A DNA stretch of 64,000 nucleotides from Tetranychus cinnabarinus (taxonomy: Eukaryota > Arthropoda > Arachnida > Trombidiformes > Tetranychidae), in contig WHVY01000002.1 in assembly GCA_022266195.1 (NCBI GenBank), forward strand, positions 14,585,001 through 14,649,000, read 5' to 3'. This document shows, piece after piece, positions 26,301 through 41,300 of this stretch (position 1 is the stretch's first letter; every line of letters begins with the position of its first letter). Position numbers and translations under genes: made by a program. The notes under the pieces are model-generated. The model searched no databases. It was not told the origin of the DNA and was given only the letters and a program-made list of their open reading frames with translations.

Positions 26301-29300
26301 TATAAACATGAAACATCAGCCAAGCCGAAAAATCAAAAATCGTATCATCTCGAATGCCCATCTTTATGAGATAAGAGAAAACGAAAAAATATTCTTCAAA
26401 ATTATGCATTAACTTGCTTAGTTTGGACGAACAATTTTCACACAAATATATCCTCTGCTCTGCGTGTAATATTTGATTGAATGGAAACAAGTCAAGATAG
26501 AATTGAAAAGAATGTCGATTTTACCTTCTCACCGGGGAACAATCTGATAAAATAGAAATGAAAATAATATCTTTACACCATTCAATGTTACACTTGAAAA
26601 GATTTTTTTTCTTTCTTCCTGCTCTTCTCTTTAACTCGTTACCTTTTTCACCTGAAAACCTTGAATTAACCAAAGTAAATTGAGCATCCATTGTAATACT
26701 ACAATAGTTTAATGTTAATCCAAGACTTTTCAACGAATCGTAAACCTTTGAGAAATTTCATCTTTTTTTATTCCCTTTTCTAAATTCACCCAAAGTTGAC
26801 TTTTTTCCATGCTAACTGTTGACACTTTATTCAACCTTCTTTCAGTTCATTATTTGCTCCTTTTTCCAAGCTTAACATTCAACCTTTAAAGTTCATTATT
26901 CACATTGATTTCAACAATAATTTCGAACAAGAAAAAGAGTTTTCTCACAATTTATTTCCCAACGTAACGTTCATTGTAACAAAGATAACAATTGATAACA
27001 ATTAGTTTACTTTTTGCTCTTTTGCTAAGAAACTTTCCATTCAAATATTCAGATGAATCATCATGAAATCATCAGCCAACAATGGTGCAGCATGAATTTA
27101 ATTTAGTCTATTAGGATGGAAAAGAAAAGAAACTCTTTCAATGAAAAGAAATCAAAATTTAATAAAACCAGAAAAGATGAAGAAAGTCGTTGAACGTGTA
27201 CGATTTGTAGCATCTTGATCTGCATCTTGCATGAATTGCCTCAACTCAGATAAGGTTACTCCAGCTGAGAAGTTGAATTTTCATCATTCCCTGTAAGAAC
27301 ATTTGAAACTGGAAAACTGAGATTAACCTGAAGATGAAGGAAAACCATTTTCACGTTTTTCACTTTTATTCAAAATTATCAATTTTGCAACATAATTCTT
27401 TGAAAATAACTTTTGCCAAAAGGTTGAACTCAAGAATTGAATGCAATGAAATTGGATGAAAAAAAGTTTACTTCAATTATTGGTTATCTTGATGTTATTT
27501 TTACAAATGCAAAATCAACTTTTATTTTCACAAATTGCTCTTTTACTTCAATCTTTTTTATCAAATTTTATCCCTTAATTTGTGAACTTTGAATTTAACA
27601 AACTTTTTCCTTCTCTCGCCATCAATTCTTTGCTCAATTGAATCAAAGAATTCATTTTACTCCAAATATTCAGAGCACATTTAGAATAGCATTTTGTTGT
27701 GAATTATTTTCCAATTGTTTCTTTTTTTCCTTTCTTTTCTCTTCCCTTTTTCAAGTTGTTAAATTACGATAAGAAGTAATTCTGTTGTAAAGTGAAACAC
27801 TAGTTGAATTTAATGACTCAACACACAACTGAACAAGGTAAATGTTTACCTTTAATAATATCATTTACAGTCAATGAACAAATGGTTCATCAAGCAGCAT
27901 GAAAAAACTCCTTTTCGCTGTTCCTCAAGTGAACAAATTAAAGCCTCATCAGAATAGTTGAAGGTCGAAATTTCAAATTTTCAATATTTTCCAACTTCCA
28001 AGGAAAATGTAAATTTTCACTCCAATAGCCAATCGAAATGACCAATAAATTTAGAACAAAAAATGTTCGAACAAGAAATGTTTTCCTTTCATGTAAAAGG
28101 CAATAAAATGCTTTAATAAAAGTTCAATTCGAATGAATACTTTTCCACTTTTCATTGAATTTCGAGTTTGCAAACGAAAACATTTTTCGATTTACTTTTC
28201 TATTGTACTTTTTCTTGATAATTTTCCCTTCTTTAACTCATCATTCAAATTAAATTTGATTTTTGTATCAAAATTTTACTTCATTTTCAACTTTAATTTA
28301 ACCATCCATCAATCATGATAATAGAAGAAGAAAAGAAAAATGAAAATATTTTAAGTGAAAAGGAAAAAAAGTGAATCAAGAGAAAAGTCGAAAAAGATTC
28401 AATCGAAAATTGATAAATGACTAATCTTGAATTTAATTAAATCAACTATTCATAGCATTCATATTGAGATAAATTGTTAGTTTTAAAATTCAAGTCCAAA
28501 GAAAATGGGAAAACAAAAAATATTCACATTAATATTCATGATGTTGATTCAAGTATTAAAGTCTTTACTTGCAAGTCAACATTTTCACGTTTCTTTTGCT
28601 TCAACATTAAACTGTTTAAAAGTCGACTTTGAGAATCGATGGTTTACTTGAAATTTTTTGTTTTTCAGCCAACAGCTAGTTTCCAATCAAGTGAAAATTT
28701 TCATCTTCTTATCAAATATTCACAATGTTCAATACGAATGAAAGTGTTCTGTAAATCTGTTAATCTTCAATTACAAGCATTTCTTTTGTTAGTTTTAAAG
28801 ACAAACATTTCTTTAACAAATGAAAAGCAAACGATAAAAAAGCATTTCTTTCCACTTCTTCTTATGTACTTTCCAATCACTCCCAGCATTATCTTGAAAA
28901 ACTTGATTCTTTTATTTAGTTTTATTAGAAGGAATGAAAAGTTGTTGAACATTATTTAGTACATTTTTTCACTTTTTTTACTTAACTTTGTTTCTTCTTT
29001 TTTTATATTTTCATTTCATCAACAAAATGCTATTATCTAAAAGTGTTTACTTTATTGATAACAACGAAGCGAAAAAGTATTCAAATTGTTATCAAAAAGA
29101 ACATACAATTTTGTCTTTGATACAGAAACATTTCTCCAAAGTCAATAAACAAATTTTCTTTTCCCAGAACATTTCATTTCAATCAATCATTCTACAAACA
29201 TATTAGCCGTTATTATTATTTGATTTATGCATATTCATCATGGAAATTGAATGTGAAACAAAAGATCAAATCCGTAGAAAATATAATTCTCATGCGCGAT

Positions 29301-32300
29301 AAAAATGATAGAATTTTAATTTACAGTAACAATTGCAGTTTATATCTCAAAACCTGTCTTTCGATTGTTCGAAATAGTAAGCATTTCGGTATATTTCCTA
29401 TCAAAAGCTTTAATATCGATATATCAAACAATATCAATAAAGACGCGAAAAGATATAAAAAGAAACTTTTCTGTTTTAAGAAAATTGCGAGCTTTTAATC
29501 TGTTTGGAATCTGAATCGTCATCTTGTCTTGTATAAACTGGGTCGTTGGAGGCTTCTGGTTAATCTTGATGGCTTTCAATTTAATTGAATTTGAGTTTAT
29601 CTATCAAACTGTTAATTGTTAACTAATGTTTCAGTTTTGTTTCATTGTCAATGTTTCAATGATAATTGGTTCAACATTTTCAGATGTCAAGCAATAATTT
29701 CATCTTTTTCTCTCCTCTATTCAAGACAGCTTTTCTACTCAACCATTCCAATTTTCATCCCCTGGAGGCTCATGTTGCCTCTCGTTATATTTACAGTCTT
29801 TACTGACTTTTATCAGTTGCTCATCTTTACCAAGCTCAATACTTGACTTGCAATTCACTCTTATTCAACTTTTTTCTTCTTTATTCAGTAATTTCTTTTC
29901 CGTCTTTATGCTTCTTCTTCTTCTTCTCCTGCACATCATGTATGTCATTTTCTGTTGCTTTTCCTTCACCCAGTTTCCCTGTGCAATTTCAACACTGAAA
30001 GTTGAATGGACAAGTTTTTATTCTTGTTTCTCGAGTCTGCATCAACCTCTTGAAAGTCAATTGAATCTGCTCAAAACTGTCGATCCAAACAGTCTTTACT
30101 CACCAAAGACTAGCATTTCTGGTAAACTTACAAGTAAAGCCACACATTTCCCACCAGTTTTTACATCCAAACCCATCAGATGATTATTATTAGCACTATT
30201 ATGATATTAGTTTTCCTCAAATGTTATTAATATTTTCACTTTCGCCATTCCCTCTGTTTGATCAGGTTTATTATTATTTGATGGTCTATCAAGTTATCAG
30301 GATATTAAGACTTTACGACTTTCTTATTTATGATTTACTATGATCAATGTTTACAAAAAGTTGCAACTCTTTATTAATAAAATCCATCAATAATTTAGAG
30401 AAAATATCATTTTATTTCACATTCCTTGATCATTGGCTATACCTGGCTCTACCTTATTGGCTGATTAGTTACATGACTAGACTAACAAGATTATCTGATT
30501 CGTTCATTTGAATTCACTCACTTCAAAATAACTTCAACTTTAAACAAAATTTTCACTTTAACTTGAGATTCAAAAAGAACTCAATTTTCGTACATTTTTC
30601 AATTACATCACAATTCGAGTTTGATTTTGTTCTCTTGATTAAAACTTGAGCCGAAAATACCGAGTTAAGTCACAGACAGTGTTGAAAGTTCAACGGATTA
30701 ACGTTTAAACCGTCCATTTGATGGAAAAGTTTCAAAATTGAGAAAAAACTTGCCAAAGTTGAGGAGAGCAAAAAAATTTATCCACAAACCAGAAAGCGAA
30801 ATTCATGAGCGAAAAAGAGATTTTAAATTTTCTAGATTCTATCTTTACTTTTCACTCCCACGTTGACTGAGAGTTTTTTTGCTCTCAACAAAAAAATTCT
30901 CACACATTTCGACTTTACATTCACCAACAACATTGCTCTCGATAAACATGAAAAAAGTGATAAACAAACAGTAAAGTTTGATGAAACATTTTTCCTTCTT
31001 CTTCCCTTTGGCTCATAAAAACTGGGTATTAAAAGTGTGATAGATTAACAGGGAATGAGATAAATAATAGAGAAATGAAATGATGGATTATCAATACACT
31101 TTAGGGACTATTATTTTTTACCTCCCTGCCTCATCATTCCCTGTTAAATGTTCATTTTTTTCATTCTTTTTCATCAATTTCATCATTATCATCATGAAAA
31201 ACTCATCCTTCATTTTCATTCCAAGAGAAGAAAAAAACACTTTTTGCGGTTCTTTTTTTCTTTGTAAACCAACATTTTTTGCATCACCTTTTCATCCGTC
31301 AAAACAAACTCTAAACTCTTCGAATTTTCGAAATTCAACTTTCGAAACGTTCCAACAATCTTGTTCGCTCATTGAATAAACAAACCAAGTGTAAAGTATC
31401 TCGAGGCAGTTGACAGCATTCTCACTCCAAGGGAATGAATATCACTTTTCCGAGTATAACTCAGACTCGCAATAACAGCAAACTCGAGGAGACGAAAAGA
31501 GTTTCTAAAAATGGACAAAATTGAAACAACATTGTTTGATAAAACATGATGAGAATGAGATTGAACAGATTGATTCTTAGAATAGAAAAGAAATCATTTT
31601 TTGATATTTTTTGCCAGATAATCAATTCTCAAGTTGAGTTATCAAGTCGAGTTTTTTTTCTTCACTTTTACTCCAACTCGTTTAACTCCAAGTTGTTATC
31701 ACTTGACAATCTTTTCAATATAAACATTATTACAGTTTGCTTACAATGCTCTTAACCTTACAAATGATGCAAAAATGATATTGCAATTTACATCATTATC
31801 AATGAAGATTAATACATTAGATTCTGATTTTATCTGCGAAAAAAGTGAAACTTCATCTGCAGACACAAAGAATGATGAAAATTTGTCTGCAAACTTAACA
31901 AATGGTTCATATTAATGTTCAACTTGCGGCTTCATTATCATTATTATAATGACTAATTACCAGTTATTATTATACAGCATTTAACTAAATGCTATCATCA
32001 TTTCAAGTTTTGCCTTCTCTTGCAATTCCAAGCAAGATATTCATTTCTCTCTTCATCAACCAACTTCCAACAATTTGATTAAATTTGCTTTTTTTTCCTC
32101 TTTTTTTCGTCATTCCATTTCTAAACTCATTAACAAAATACGCAAACCTCATTTCCTGTGGTAATGATAATGTGATAACTTTGATATGTACAAATGTTGT
32201 GCTAAACAATATCAAGAATGGATGAAGAAAGAATCATTGGGTGAATGGAAGATGAAAATGAAGTTGAAAAATTCAAATCATGATAACATGCTTTTGCTCT

Positions 32301-35300
32301 TCATTGTTGATGCTCAAACTTTTTGTTACTTTTTTCTGTGTCAAACTTTTTTTGTCCTTTTTTCCGTCTTTATCAATTTACTTTTTAGTTAATGTTGAGT
32401 GAAAAATTTCAATTTCATTCAAAGTTAAACATGAGTTAATCTGAAATTTCGCGTCTTTTTCTCGTTGTGCTTTTTGGTGATTCACAGGTTTGTCTAAATT
32501 GCAGCAAATATTGAGTTTAATTAATGATGAATATACCTTGGAGCTTCGTGCAGTTAAACGCATTCACAATGCAACCGATGCTCATGCCTTTCTTGCCTCA
32601 ATCGAAATGGCTGATCCTGAATCTAGGAAATATGTTGTTCTTGATTGCGATGCCGTAACTGCTAAAGACATTATTGTTAATCATGTTCGAGATATTTACA
32701 TGGGAAGGAGAAACTTTCATTTTTTACTCACAAATCTTGTAAGTAAAATTAGCACAATATCTTCTCCTAAAGAAAATTTTCCACAGAATCGCCAATTTCC
32801 ATACTCTAACAGCGTTCCATGATAGATCAACTGTCCATTTTAGTGCATCATTGCTACACTTACAATTCTAAGACTAACTTTCCATCCAAAATTTCTGTGA
32901 AAAATGAAAAGAAACTTTGAAATCCAATTGAAAGATTGGATGAAAAATTGGTTAACGATCTTTGGCGATCAGAAGTGTTCTAAAAAAGAAAATTTGAATG
33001 GATTTTCGACTTTTTCGCTTGGAATATTTTGCCATATGTAATTTATCTTCTCCGTGTTTGTCGAACAGGTTATGGATGATTTTTTCAATAAACACGTTCT
33101 TGAGTTTGGTGCTGTTAATATTACTGGATTTCGCATTTTACAAACTTATAATGATGAATACAAGCGTTTCTTTCAAAGTATCAAACTACTTGGTCTCGTC
33201 AATCGATCCATTGACGAAGAAGGCAGTTTGTCGGTAAGGATTTTTCCTTCTCTTTGCTCAATTTTGTTGAATGCAATTTATATTGATATTTGTTTCAATG
33301 GCAAAGGTTGAGTCTGCTTTGATGCTTGATGGAACCCGAGTCATTTTAGATGCTCTCAACCGTCTACTGCGCAAAAAGCCAGACATTTTTCGCAACAACT
33401 TTAGACGTGGACAAGTTTACAATAATGGAACGCGTGGGATTGACTGTAAAATGCAGCCTCTGATTCCATGGGAACATGGAAAAGAGATTGCCCGTTACAT
33501 GCAAAAGGTATTCATTATTTATCAAGATATCGAATGACAACATTTTACTTCTTTTATTGATGAATTTCTTTACCTGACGACAAACTGAGTAAAGCAATAA
33601 TTATCCAAACATAATGATAGACTAACTGTATATATTTTGCCATCTTTTCCTCTTCACTGGAAATGCAATATTTGGTCAGACAAACATGACTGGTCTAACT
33701 GGAAATTTATCTTTCGATGAAAATGGATTTCGCACAAATTTCCACATAGATATTGTTCGCATGACCATCAACAGTGTTATGACAAAGGTAATGAAATGTT
33801 TTTGTAAATCTTCTCAAGTAGAAAATTCGAAAGAAAAAATTGAATAAACTTCAGAATTTTGCAACTTAAATATTCCATTCAAATTCAACTTTTCTTTCTT
33901 TCTTAGATTGCAGATTGGACTCCGTCCGGAAGTGTAACACTGATTCCAACGAAACACCAACGAATTCCTCAAGATCATCTTTCGCTCAATAAGACTTATG
34001 TTGTTACCAGTATTTTGGTGAGTCAACTTTTGATCACTTTCGATCTCGAATTTTTCAAATTTTCTGTTGTCTTCTCAAAATTCATTCACAGGAAGAACCT
34101 TACTTGATGATGAGAAAAGCTGAGAAAGGGATTGTCTTACAAGGTAATGAAAGGTTTGAAGGTTACTGTAAAGACTTGGCTGATTTGATAAGTGAAAAGA
34201 TTGGAATCAATTATACAATGAAAATTGTTCGAGACAAAAAATATGGTGGAATTGATCCAAAATCCGAAGCAGGGTGGAACGGAATGGTTGGCGAATTGAT
34301 ACGAAAAGTTAGTTTTATTATTTTTCTTTTCTTCATTTGTTCCTTTTCCAAACGAATTTTATGAAAGCAATAATTTTCTAGTTTACAATTAAAGTTAGTA
34401 ATTTTTTGTTTGTTCAACATTTAACAAGTTTCATTCATTTTGCATTCCCTGCTTCCTTCCTGTTTATCATTTGCTCATTTCAATTGAAATTTCATGATTC
34501 TCATTAGATTTTTCCTCTTTTTCTTTCTCGTTTTTTTACTCCTGTTCAACTTTTCTCCTTTTCCTCGCTTCTATCCTTATTGATCTTTTCATTTGTATTG
34601 TCATCTTAAACATTCATCACTATTCCAACATCAACAATAGGAAGCGGATATGGCAATCGCTCCATTAACCATAACATCGGCTCGTGAACGAGTAATCGAT
34701 TTTACCAAACCTTTCATGTCCCTTGGAATCAGTATAATGATCAAGAAACCGGCGAAAAAAAATCCAGGAATATTTTCATTTATGAACCCTTTGAGTCAAG
34801 AGATTTGGATGTGCATTATATTGTCTTATATTGGAGTTTCAGTTGTACTTTTCCTAGTTTCCCGTTTCTCTCCGCACGAATGGAGATACGAGGAAACCTT
34901 GACTGGTCCTTCAGTTACAAATGATTTTTCCCTTTATAATAGCCTTTGGTTTTCACTTGGTGCCATTATGCAGCAAAGCTGTGATGTTTGCCCTAGGTGG
35001 GTTTACCAGTAAACTATTGATCAGTTTAACAACTCGAAACATTTTGCAAAATTTTCATAACCTTGATGAAAGGTTTGGATAAAGTAAAACCAACATTTCG
35101 TCCCTTTTCATTGCACTTGTCTAGAGCTACTTTTTCAATGTTTGTTTCTTAATTTTCATTCAATGGGAAAAATTCGACTGAGCAATGCAATTTAATAACG
35201 ATTTTAAGTGATCATCTAGACTTGCAGAGAATGAAAGTTTGATCGCAGTTCTTTGCAAATATCTGTTTAGCTTCAGAATTTTGGATATTCTATTACAATT

Positions 35301-38300
35301 AAATGAAATTTTGGTTCTTGAGTAAACTAAAAAATCTTGGAGTTTTGGACTGAATGTTCTTTGACTGTCTGTAAGAATTTGCAATATTATTTCAAAATCG
35401 GTAGAAATTCGATTTTTGGAAATCTTGCTAATCTTCCGACAGAAACGAACTTATTTAATTAATCTAATTTTCAAACCTTTTCGATTGCGAATTTTGAGCA
35501 GCAAAAGTTTGGATTGCCAATTTCTGCGTTCTTCTTGTTCCCAAAGTTGCAAAACACAAACGAAAAATGAGCAAAGCAAAGTTGGTTAAACCTGATGACG
35601 AAACAAAAGCTTTAACCTTCCGATATAGTCTAGTAGCTAGGATATACTTTAACCGATTAAGTGGCAAACCTTTTGTTAAAACCCTGAGTTGTACCGCTAC
35701 TATCAGTTTATCTACTCATGAGTCAACAAGTTAATCCAATTTAAGCATCATTCAGATTACTCATTGAACATGTTTCAGACAAACATTGCAATAACATTGT
35801 ACAAAAAAAATTTTGCCCATTTCTTTTCCAAAAAACCATTCCAACTCAATCAAAGGCACAAAAAATTGATAATTAAATTGCAATTAGAATTAGTCTTTTT
35901 TCGACTTTTCTCTTAATACATCTTAATCCAACTCGAAGCCAGGAAAAAAGGAAGAAACTCAAGTTGAAATATTTTGTATATTCATCTAAAAGTAATTTGT
36001 TCCCATGTAATCCAGATTCAGAGGTAAAGATAAATATAGCTTGGAGTCTTTTTTAGATAATGCTAAGTAGTAAAGAAGCTAGCAACAAAAAAGAGCGAAA
36101 AGTAGAGAGAGAGAGAAAAAAAAGGTTACAGGATAAAATGTATTACAAGAGAAAAGCTGAAAAAGCTGAAAACCAAAAATGGATTGATATACAGACACCT
36201 TTATACCATCAACAATCTATCATGAAATAATGATGACTGACGAAAAGAGGAAGAATAAAAATGAAAGGAAAGAAGAAGAAAAAAGTTGGAACAGGATAAA
36301 AATACTAACAACTATTAAGAAATATAATAAGTTTTCTTTTTACCTTTACCATCGTAATGATAATAAAATATCAATGATATATATCTTGAAGCTTAAACTA
36401 AATTCTTACCTTTCCATTTTGCTAACTATTGCTGTTAACACAATTATCTTGAATTCCTTCTCCCTGTTTACTCCTTTATTCACCAGCTCATATATCTTTT
36501 CCTTTTTTCTCCATGTTCCTCATGTAATATTATTATTCTGATGAGCATCATTATTACAGCTTTATTATTGTAATATCTTTTCATGTTTTTATCGATTCAA
36601 CTTGCAAGTTAATTTTTGAGATTTAGTAATGTTTTAGTTTCTTCGGCTTTTATTGCAACAAAAAGGTTATTGTACGCATAAATTGAATCAATGTTTAGTC
36701 GACTTAATGGAGAATTTATTTTTCTCGAATTCTTATCTTGTGATGAACTCAGTTAGAGCATTCTGTCGTTTCTTTGATTACATAATGCATCTTGTGATGA
36801 TCAATGGCTATTGATGGAGTTGATTAACTTGTAATTACAAGTTTACGCCTTGTGATTACAAGTTTATGTTTTTGCATATTTTTGTTTTTCTAATTGTGTT
36901 CACATTGTTGTGGTTTGTCCTTTGTAGATCCATTTCAGGGCGGATTGTTGGTGGAGCTTGGTGGTTTTTCACCCTCATTGTTATATCATCTTATACTGCT
37001 AATTTAGCTGCCTTTTTAACGGTTGAACGAATGGTTACACCGATCAATTCAGCCGATGATTTAGCCAAACAAACTGAAGTTGAATATGGTGCTTTACGTG
37101 ACTCTTCAACTCAAGAATTTTTCAAGGTAACAATTTTTCGTTCGAAATTACTGCCTCAGTCAGATATGTGTCAAAGCATAGTTTGAAAATTTGCACAAAA
37201 CGAAACAGAACTCACTTGTAATGAATGTTTATCGACGAAGAAGACCTTTAGTCGCAAGTAATAATAAAAGCAAAGACTATTCACTAAAAGAATCAGTTTA
37301 GTGAGTCGAGCTTAGTAAGGATAGTGTTTAAGTTTGAGCTAGTGGGCAAGATTGAAGATTAAAAGATTCTGGTGCATTTAAGTCTGGAAACTTTTTTAGC
37401 GAATGAATTCTGTTTAGGTTGCGAACAGACAAATTCAATGGTAGATTCACCGGTGCAAAGCTAACCTGCACAGAATAATTCTAGACAAAGTTTGAAGCTT
37501 TTTAGACTAAATTTTAGGCTTTTCATCAAAACTAAGCTAATATGCTGCAATAACATATTATTTTGCCAAAATCGGCTTTAGAAATTTGTAAAGATGGTTT
37601 ATCATTGATTCGATATTTCATCGAATGTGCTAGTTTCATGAGAACAGTTGTAGCACCTTTAAGGATACAAAAGATTTGATGATTGAACTATCCTTCGTCC
37701 CATTAGCATGAATCTGTAAAAGCCAGACAAAAGGTTGCAGAAAACCTTCTCGACTCTTTCAACTGTTTGTGCATGAATATTGTGATCCTGACATTGATAG
37801 ACTTGTGAAGCTACTTTAAGACAAATTAACTCCAAGTTAAGACTAAAGTCAACTTTATAAGGATTTACTCACGACACCAACTGACTTTTGAAGTAACAGT
37901 TTTCAAGTTTCGTCAACTCATCTTTCAACTTGAATAATGACATCAAATATCGTTTTTGATTTTACTTTCGAAGTACACTAAAAGCCAATTTTCATCCTTT
38001 TTACCCATTAGAGCTTAATCGAATTATGATATTTTTAAAATTGTTAAACTAATAGCAGTTGTTGGAGTGAAATCAAGTGTATCAACAACTTTTACTAAAT
38101 GATGATGCTGATCGTTGACGAACAATTATCAGTCGAGAAAAAAAAGTTGCACAAAAAACGAAGAATCACATTTTACCATTTTTCATGTAGCAACATTAAT
38201 GGTTCAAAAGATGACAATGAAAGTCACTGAATTTCCATTCATTTATTCATTTTCCTTTCCATCCATGATTGTAACACAGCAAAAGAATCATTAAACTTAA

Positions 38301-41300
38301 TTTATTTATAAACAGAATATGAATCGATTATGACAAAAGTGCAACTGAATAATCTATATATTAATCTTGAATCGAATAGAAAAGACTCAGAATTTCGATA
38401 CAATGCTTGTCTCGAGCGCAAAACAAATGTTGCTCAAGATGAACATTTTTTTCTCCAAATGATATTCACCTGAAACTCAAGTCACCATGAAAATTGAGGA
38501 ATTTGCAACCATCAAGTTGATCATTTTTTTACTTTTCAGTCAAATTCTGTAAACCTTTTGATCCTTTTCAGTTTCTCATAGAATTAATTGAAACGGAAAA
38601 ACAATTCTGAATTTAAAATCACCTTGTCCACAAGATTCACCTTTCCTGTCATGGAAAAAAAGAATAAAATCGCAATTTCTATTTTCATCTTTTCCAATTT
38701 TCAATTTAAGATCGTCAGACAGAAGGAACTGAGTTTAGCTAAATATTCAATTCACATTCATTTATTATCCGGAAAGAATGTTAACCCTTTAGGGAATTCT
38801 CATGAATTGCAATAAGAAAAAGTTTCAATTCTTTTTCTCTGTTCAGAATATTCTTCATTTCTAAATTAATCACTTTACAATCGTCGAAATGGAATTGAAG
38901 TGAAAAAAGAAAATGTTTTTTTTTCTCTTCAAACCGTCTATTGGTTTGTCATGATAATTGGTTTAGTTTTTTCTTCATTGGAATTTCATGAAATATTTGA
39001 ATCATTATTTTTTATTAAATTTAAAACTCACTTTTCATTAGATTATTCAGAGAATGAAAAGTTGGAAAATTTTTCGTTTTTTTGTCGTTTGTTCAATGTT
39101 CTACTCTTTTAGCTAATTGTAATTTCATTACTCAAGATTGACCATTTGATGGTCTTTTTGCTGCTTCTTGTGTTCAACTGAATTTTCATTAAATGGTGAA
39201 TTTTGAACGGAAAAGATTGAGATACCAAATTGTGTCATAATGTTTATGATATTTTACCTCTGGTAATGTTTATTATTAGAAATGTCATGTCAAATGAAAT
39301 GAACATTATAATCAAAAGCGATGACATTGATTCTTACCAATGAAAATTGCTCAAAGGCATTAACAATTCATTCAAGTTTCATCTGCTCATTATTGTTATC
39401 AATTTCTATTTACAGGGAGTTTCTCTTCTCTCTGTCTGGAGGTAAAACTCCAAGACTATTTCAACTACAGAATTCATATTTAAACTCTAATCTGAACATT
39501 CCAGATTGAAATAACATTCAATTTTTCGTTACAATATCATTCGAGATTATTTGATTTCCAATCGAAGTCTGAAGGCAATTGGAAAAGCACTCAAAAACAT
39601 GAGCTGTAGAAACATTTTAGACCATGATCCTGGTTTCAGGAAAACTTCTAGACCTTTTCTATCTTAATGATAACGATTGACGAAACGGAAAAATGGCTTC
39701 AAAAAAGAGTTTCGAAAGACAATAGAATGAATTCGAAACTCGATATTTTCCCTTTTGCCTTATTAAGCTGTCCATGTTCATTTACTAAATGATTATTCCT
39801 CCCTAAATTTTCTGGAAAACTCATCAATATATTTCAATAGCAATATGATTGGACTCAATTTCTGAAGCATTTTCGATAATTGAAGTTCTAACATATCTGA
39901 CTTACTGCGAGTTTTACATGTACTGTGAATGGTGATTATTTTGTAAATTTTATTTGATGAGTTCAATGAATAAAAAATCTCGGCTCACGAAATTAATCTT
40001 TATTGTTGCACTAATTTTAGTTTCGTTCATATTGGTTGTGTAGCAGCAAGAACAACTTTATACCAAGTTTGACTTTTCTTTTCGAGTTTAAAACGATTCT
40101 TGTTTTCATTAGCTTTGAAGTTTCGTTGATATTTCCTACGATAGAGCATTTTGTCTCGTCCATCCCTGAAGAGTTGAATATCCGAAGAGGGCGACCTTCA
40201 ATTTTGATTTTCATTGCAAATTTACAATTCAAATATCGTTGTTCCAAAGTTGACAAGTTTCTGACTTGGTTTCCATTTCCCGCTTTGCGGGTTCAATGAA
40301 TGTTCAACTGTTGCTTTGAGAGAAAAAAATGATGAATTTCGACGAAAGATGAAACTGTTGGTGAAACCACGTCAATGATAATGATGGTGATGAGACGAAA
40401 TCAGTTTGACGATGAAAAGTTGAATGTTGGAAAGAAAATGTTTCAATGTTTTCTTTTGGTCTCATTTTTTCAAAGTTGTCTTCATCTGTTCGCCTTTTTT
40501 CAAGTTACAAAGTGTATTATCTTGAAGATGAAAATGAAGTGCAACAAAAAGAATGAATTCTCGGGAGAATTTCAAGTTGATTCTGGTAAAAGCATTTTTC
40601 TGTTGTATAATCTTTTTGCTTCTTCGTCTTCATCACCACCTCATTCCCTGAACATCCTTTTTGTGCTCATTCCCTCATCAGTGAAAGAGAAACGAAAGAA
40701 TGAGTTGATTTTTTGTTCTTGGGCGACTTTGATGATAGGAAACACGGTTCAGTTGAAGAAGAGGAAAAACATTTCATCTTTCACCCTCTTTGGCCTCATT
40801 TCATAGACTAATGTTGATGAACCAGATTTCATTCAAAAAGCTAATCATTAAATCCGAATCTTGGTAATCATGAAATTTTTCTCATTTCACTTTTCTTTTT
40901 CTCTTCATTCTTTAACTTTTTGTTGCTTTCATTTGTTTACATTTCATTTTAAATCGCTTGTTTCATCATGCATCTCGGTTTACATGATGGATTCAGTTTT
41001 GCTTTTCTTTACTTCAAAATCCATTCTGGTTACATCACGTAAACACAAAGGTTTGCTTCAATAGTTTTTGACAAGTTGTAATCAGGTGAAAACGGATAAT
41101 CCATTATTTAATGTTCGTTTCATTAGATAATTCTAATCATGACCTCATCTTTCAACTTTTTTTTACTTTTTTCGACTCATTTTTGCTTCCAGTTAAAAGG
41201 TCATTTCAAGTTTGTCTATTTTCTCACAATTTCCGTGATTCATGTTGATAAATGCTTTTGACCATTTGACTTTATCTTTGTGAGTCCGGAAACAAGTTGA

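Noticed and set aside
40375..40806. 143-codon ORF inside a glutamate receptor intron
   Set aside because: Low-complexity, Phe/Ser/Lys-rich translation of AT-rich DNA with no domain, nested in an intron.
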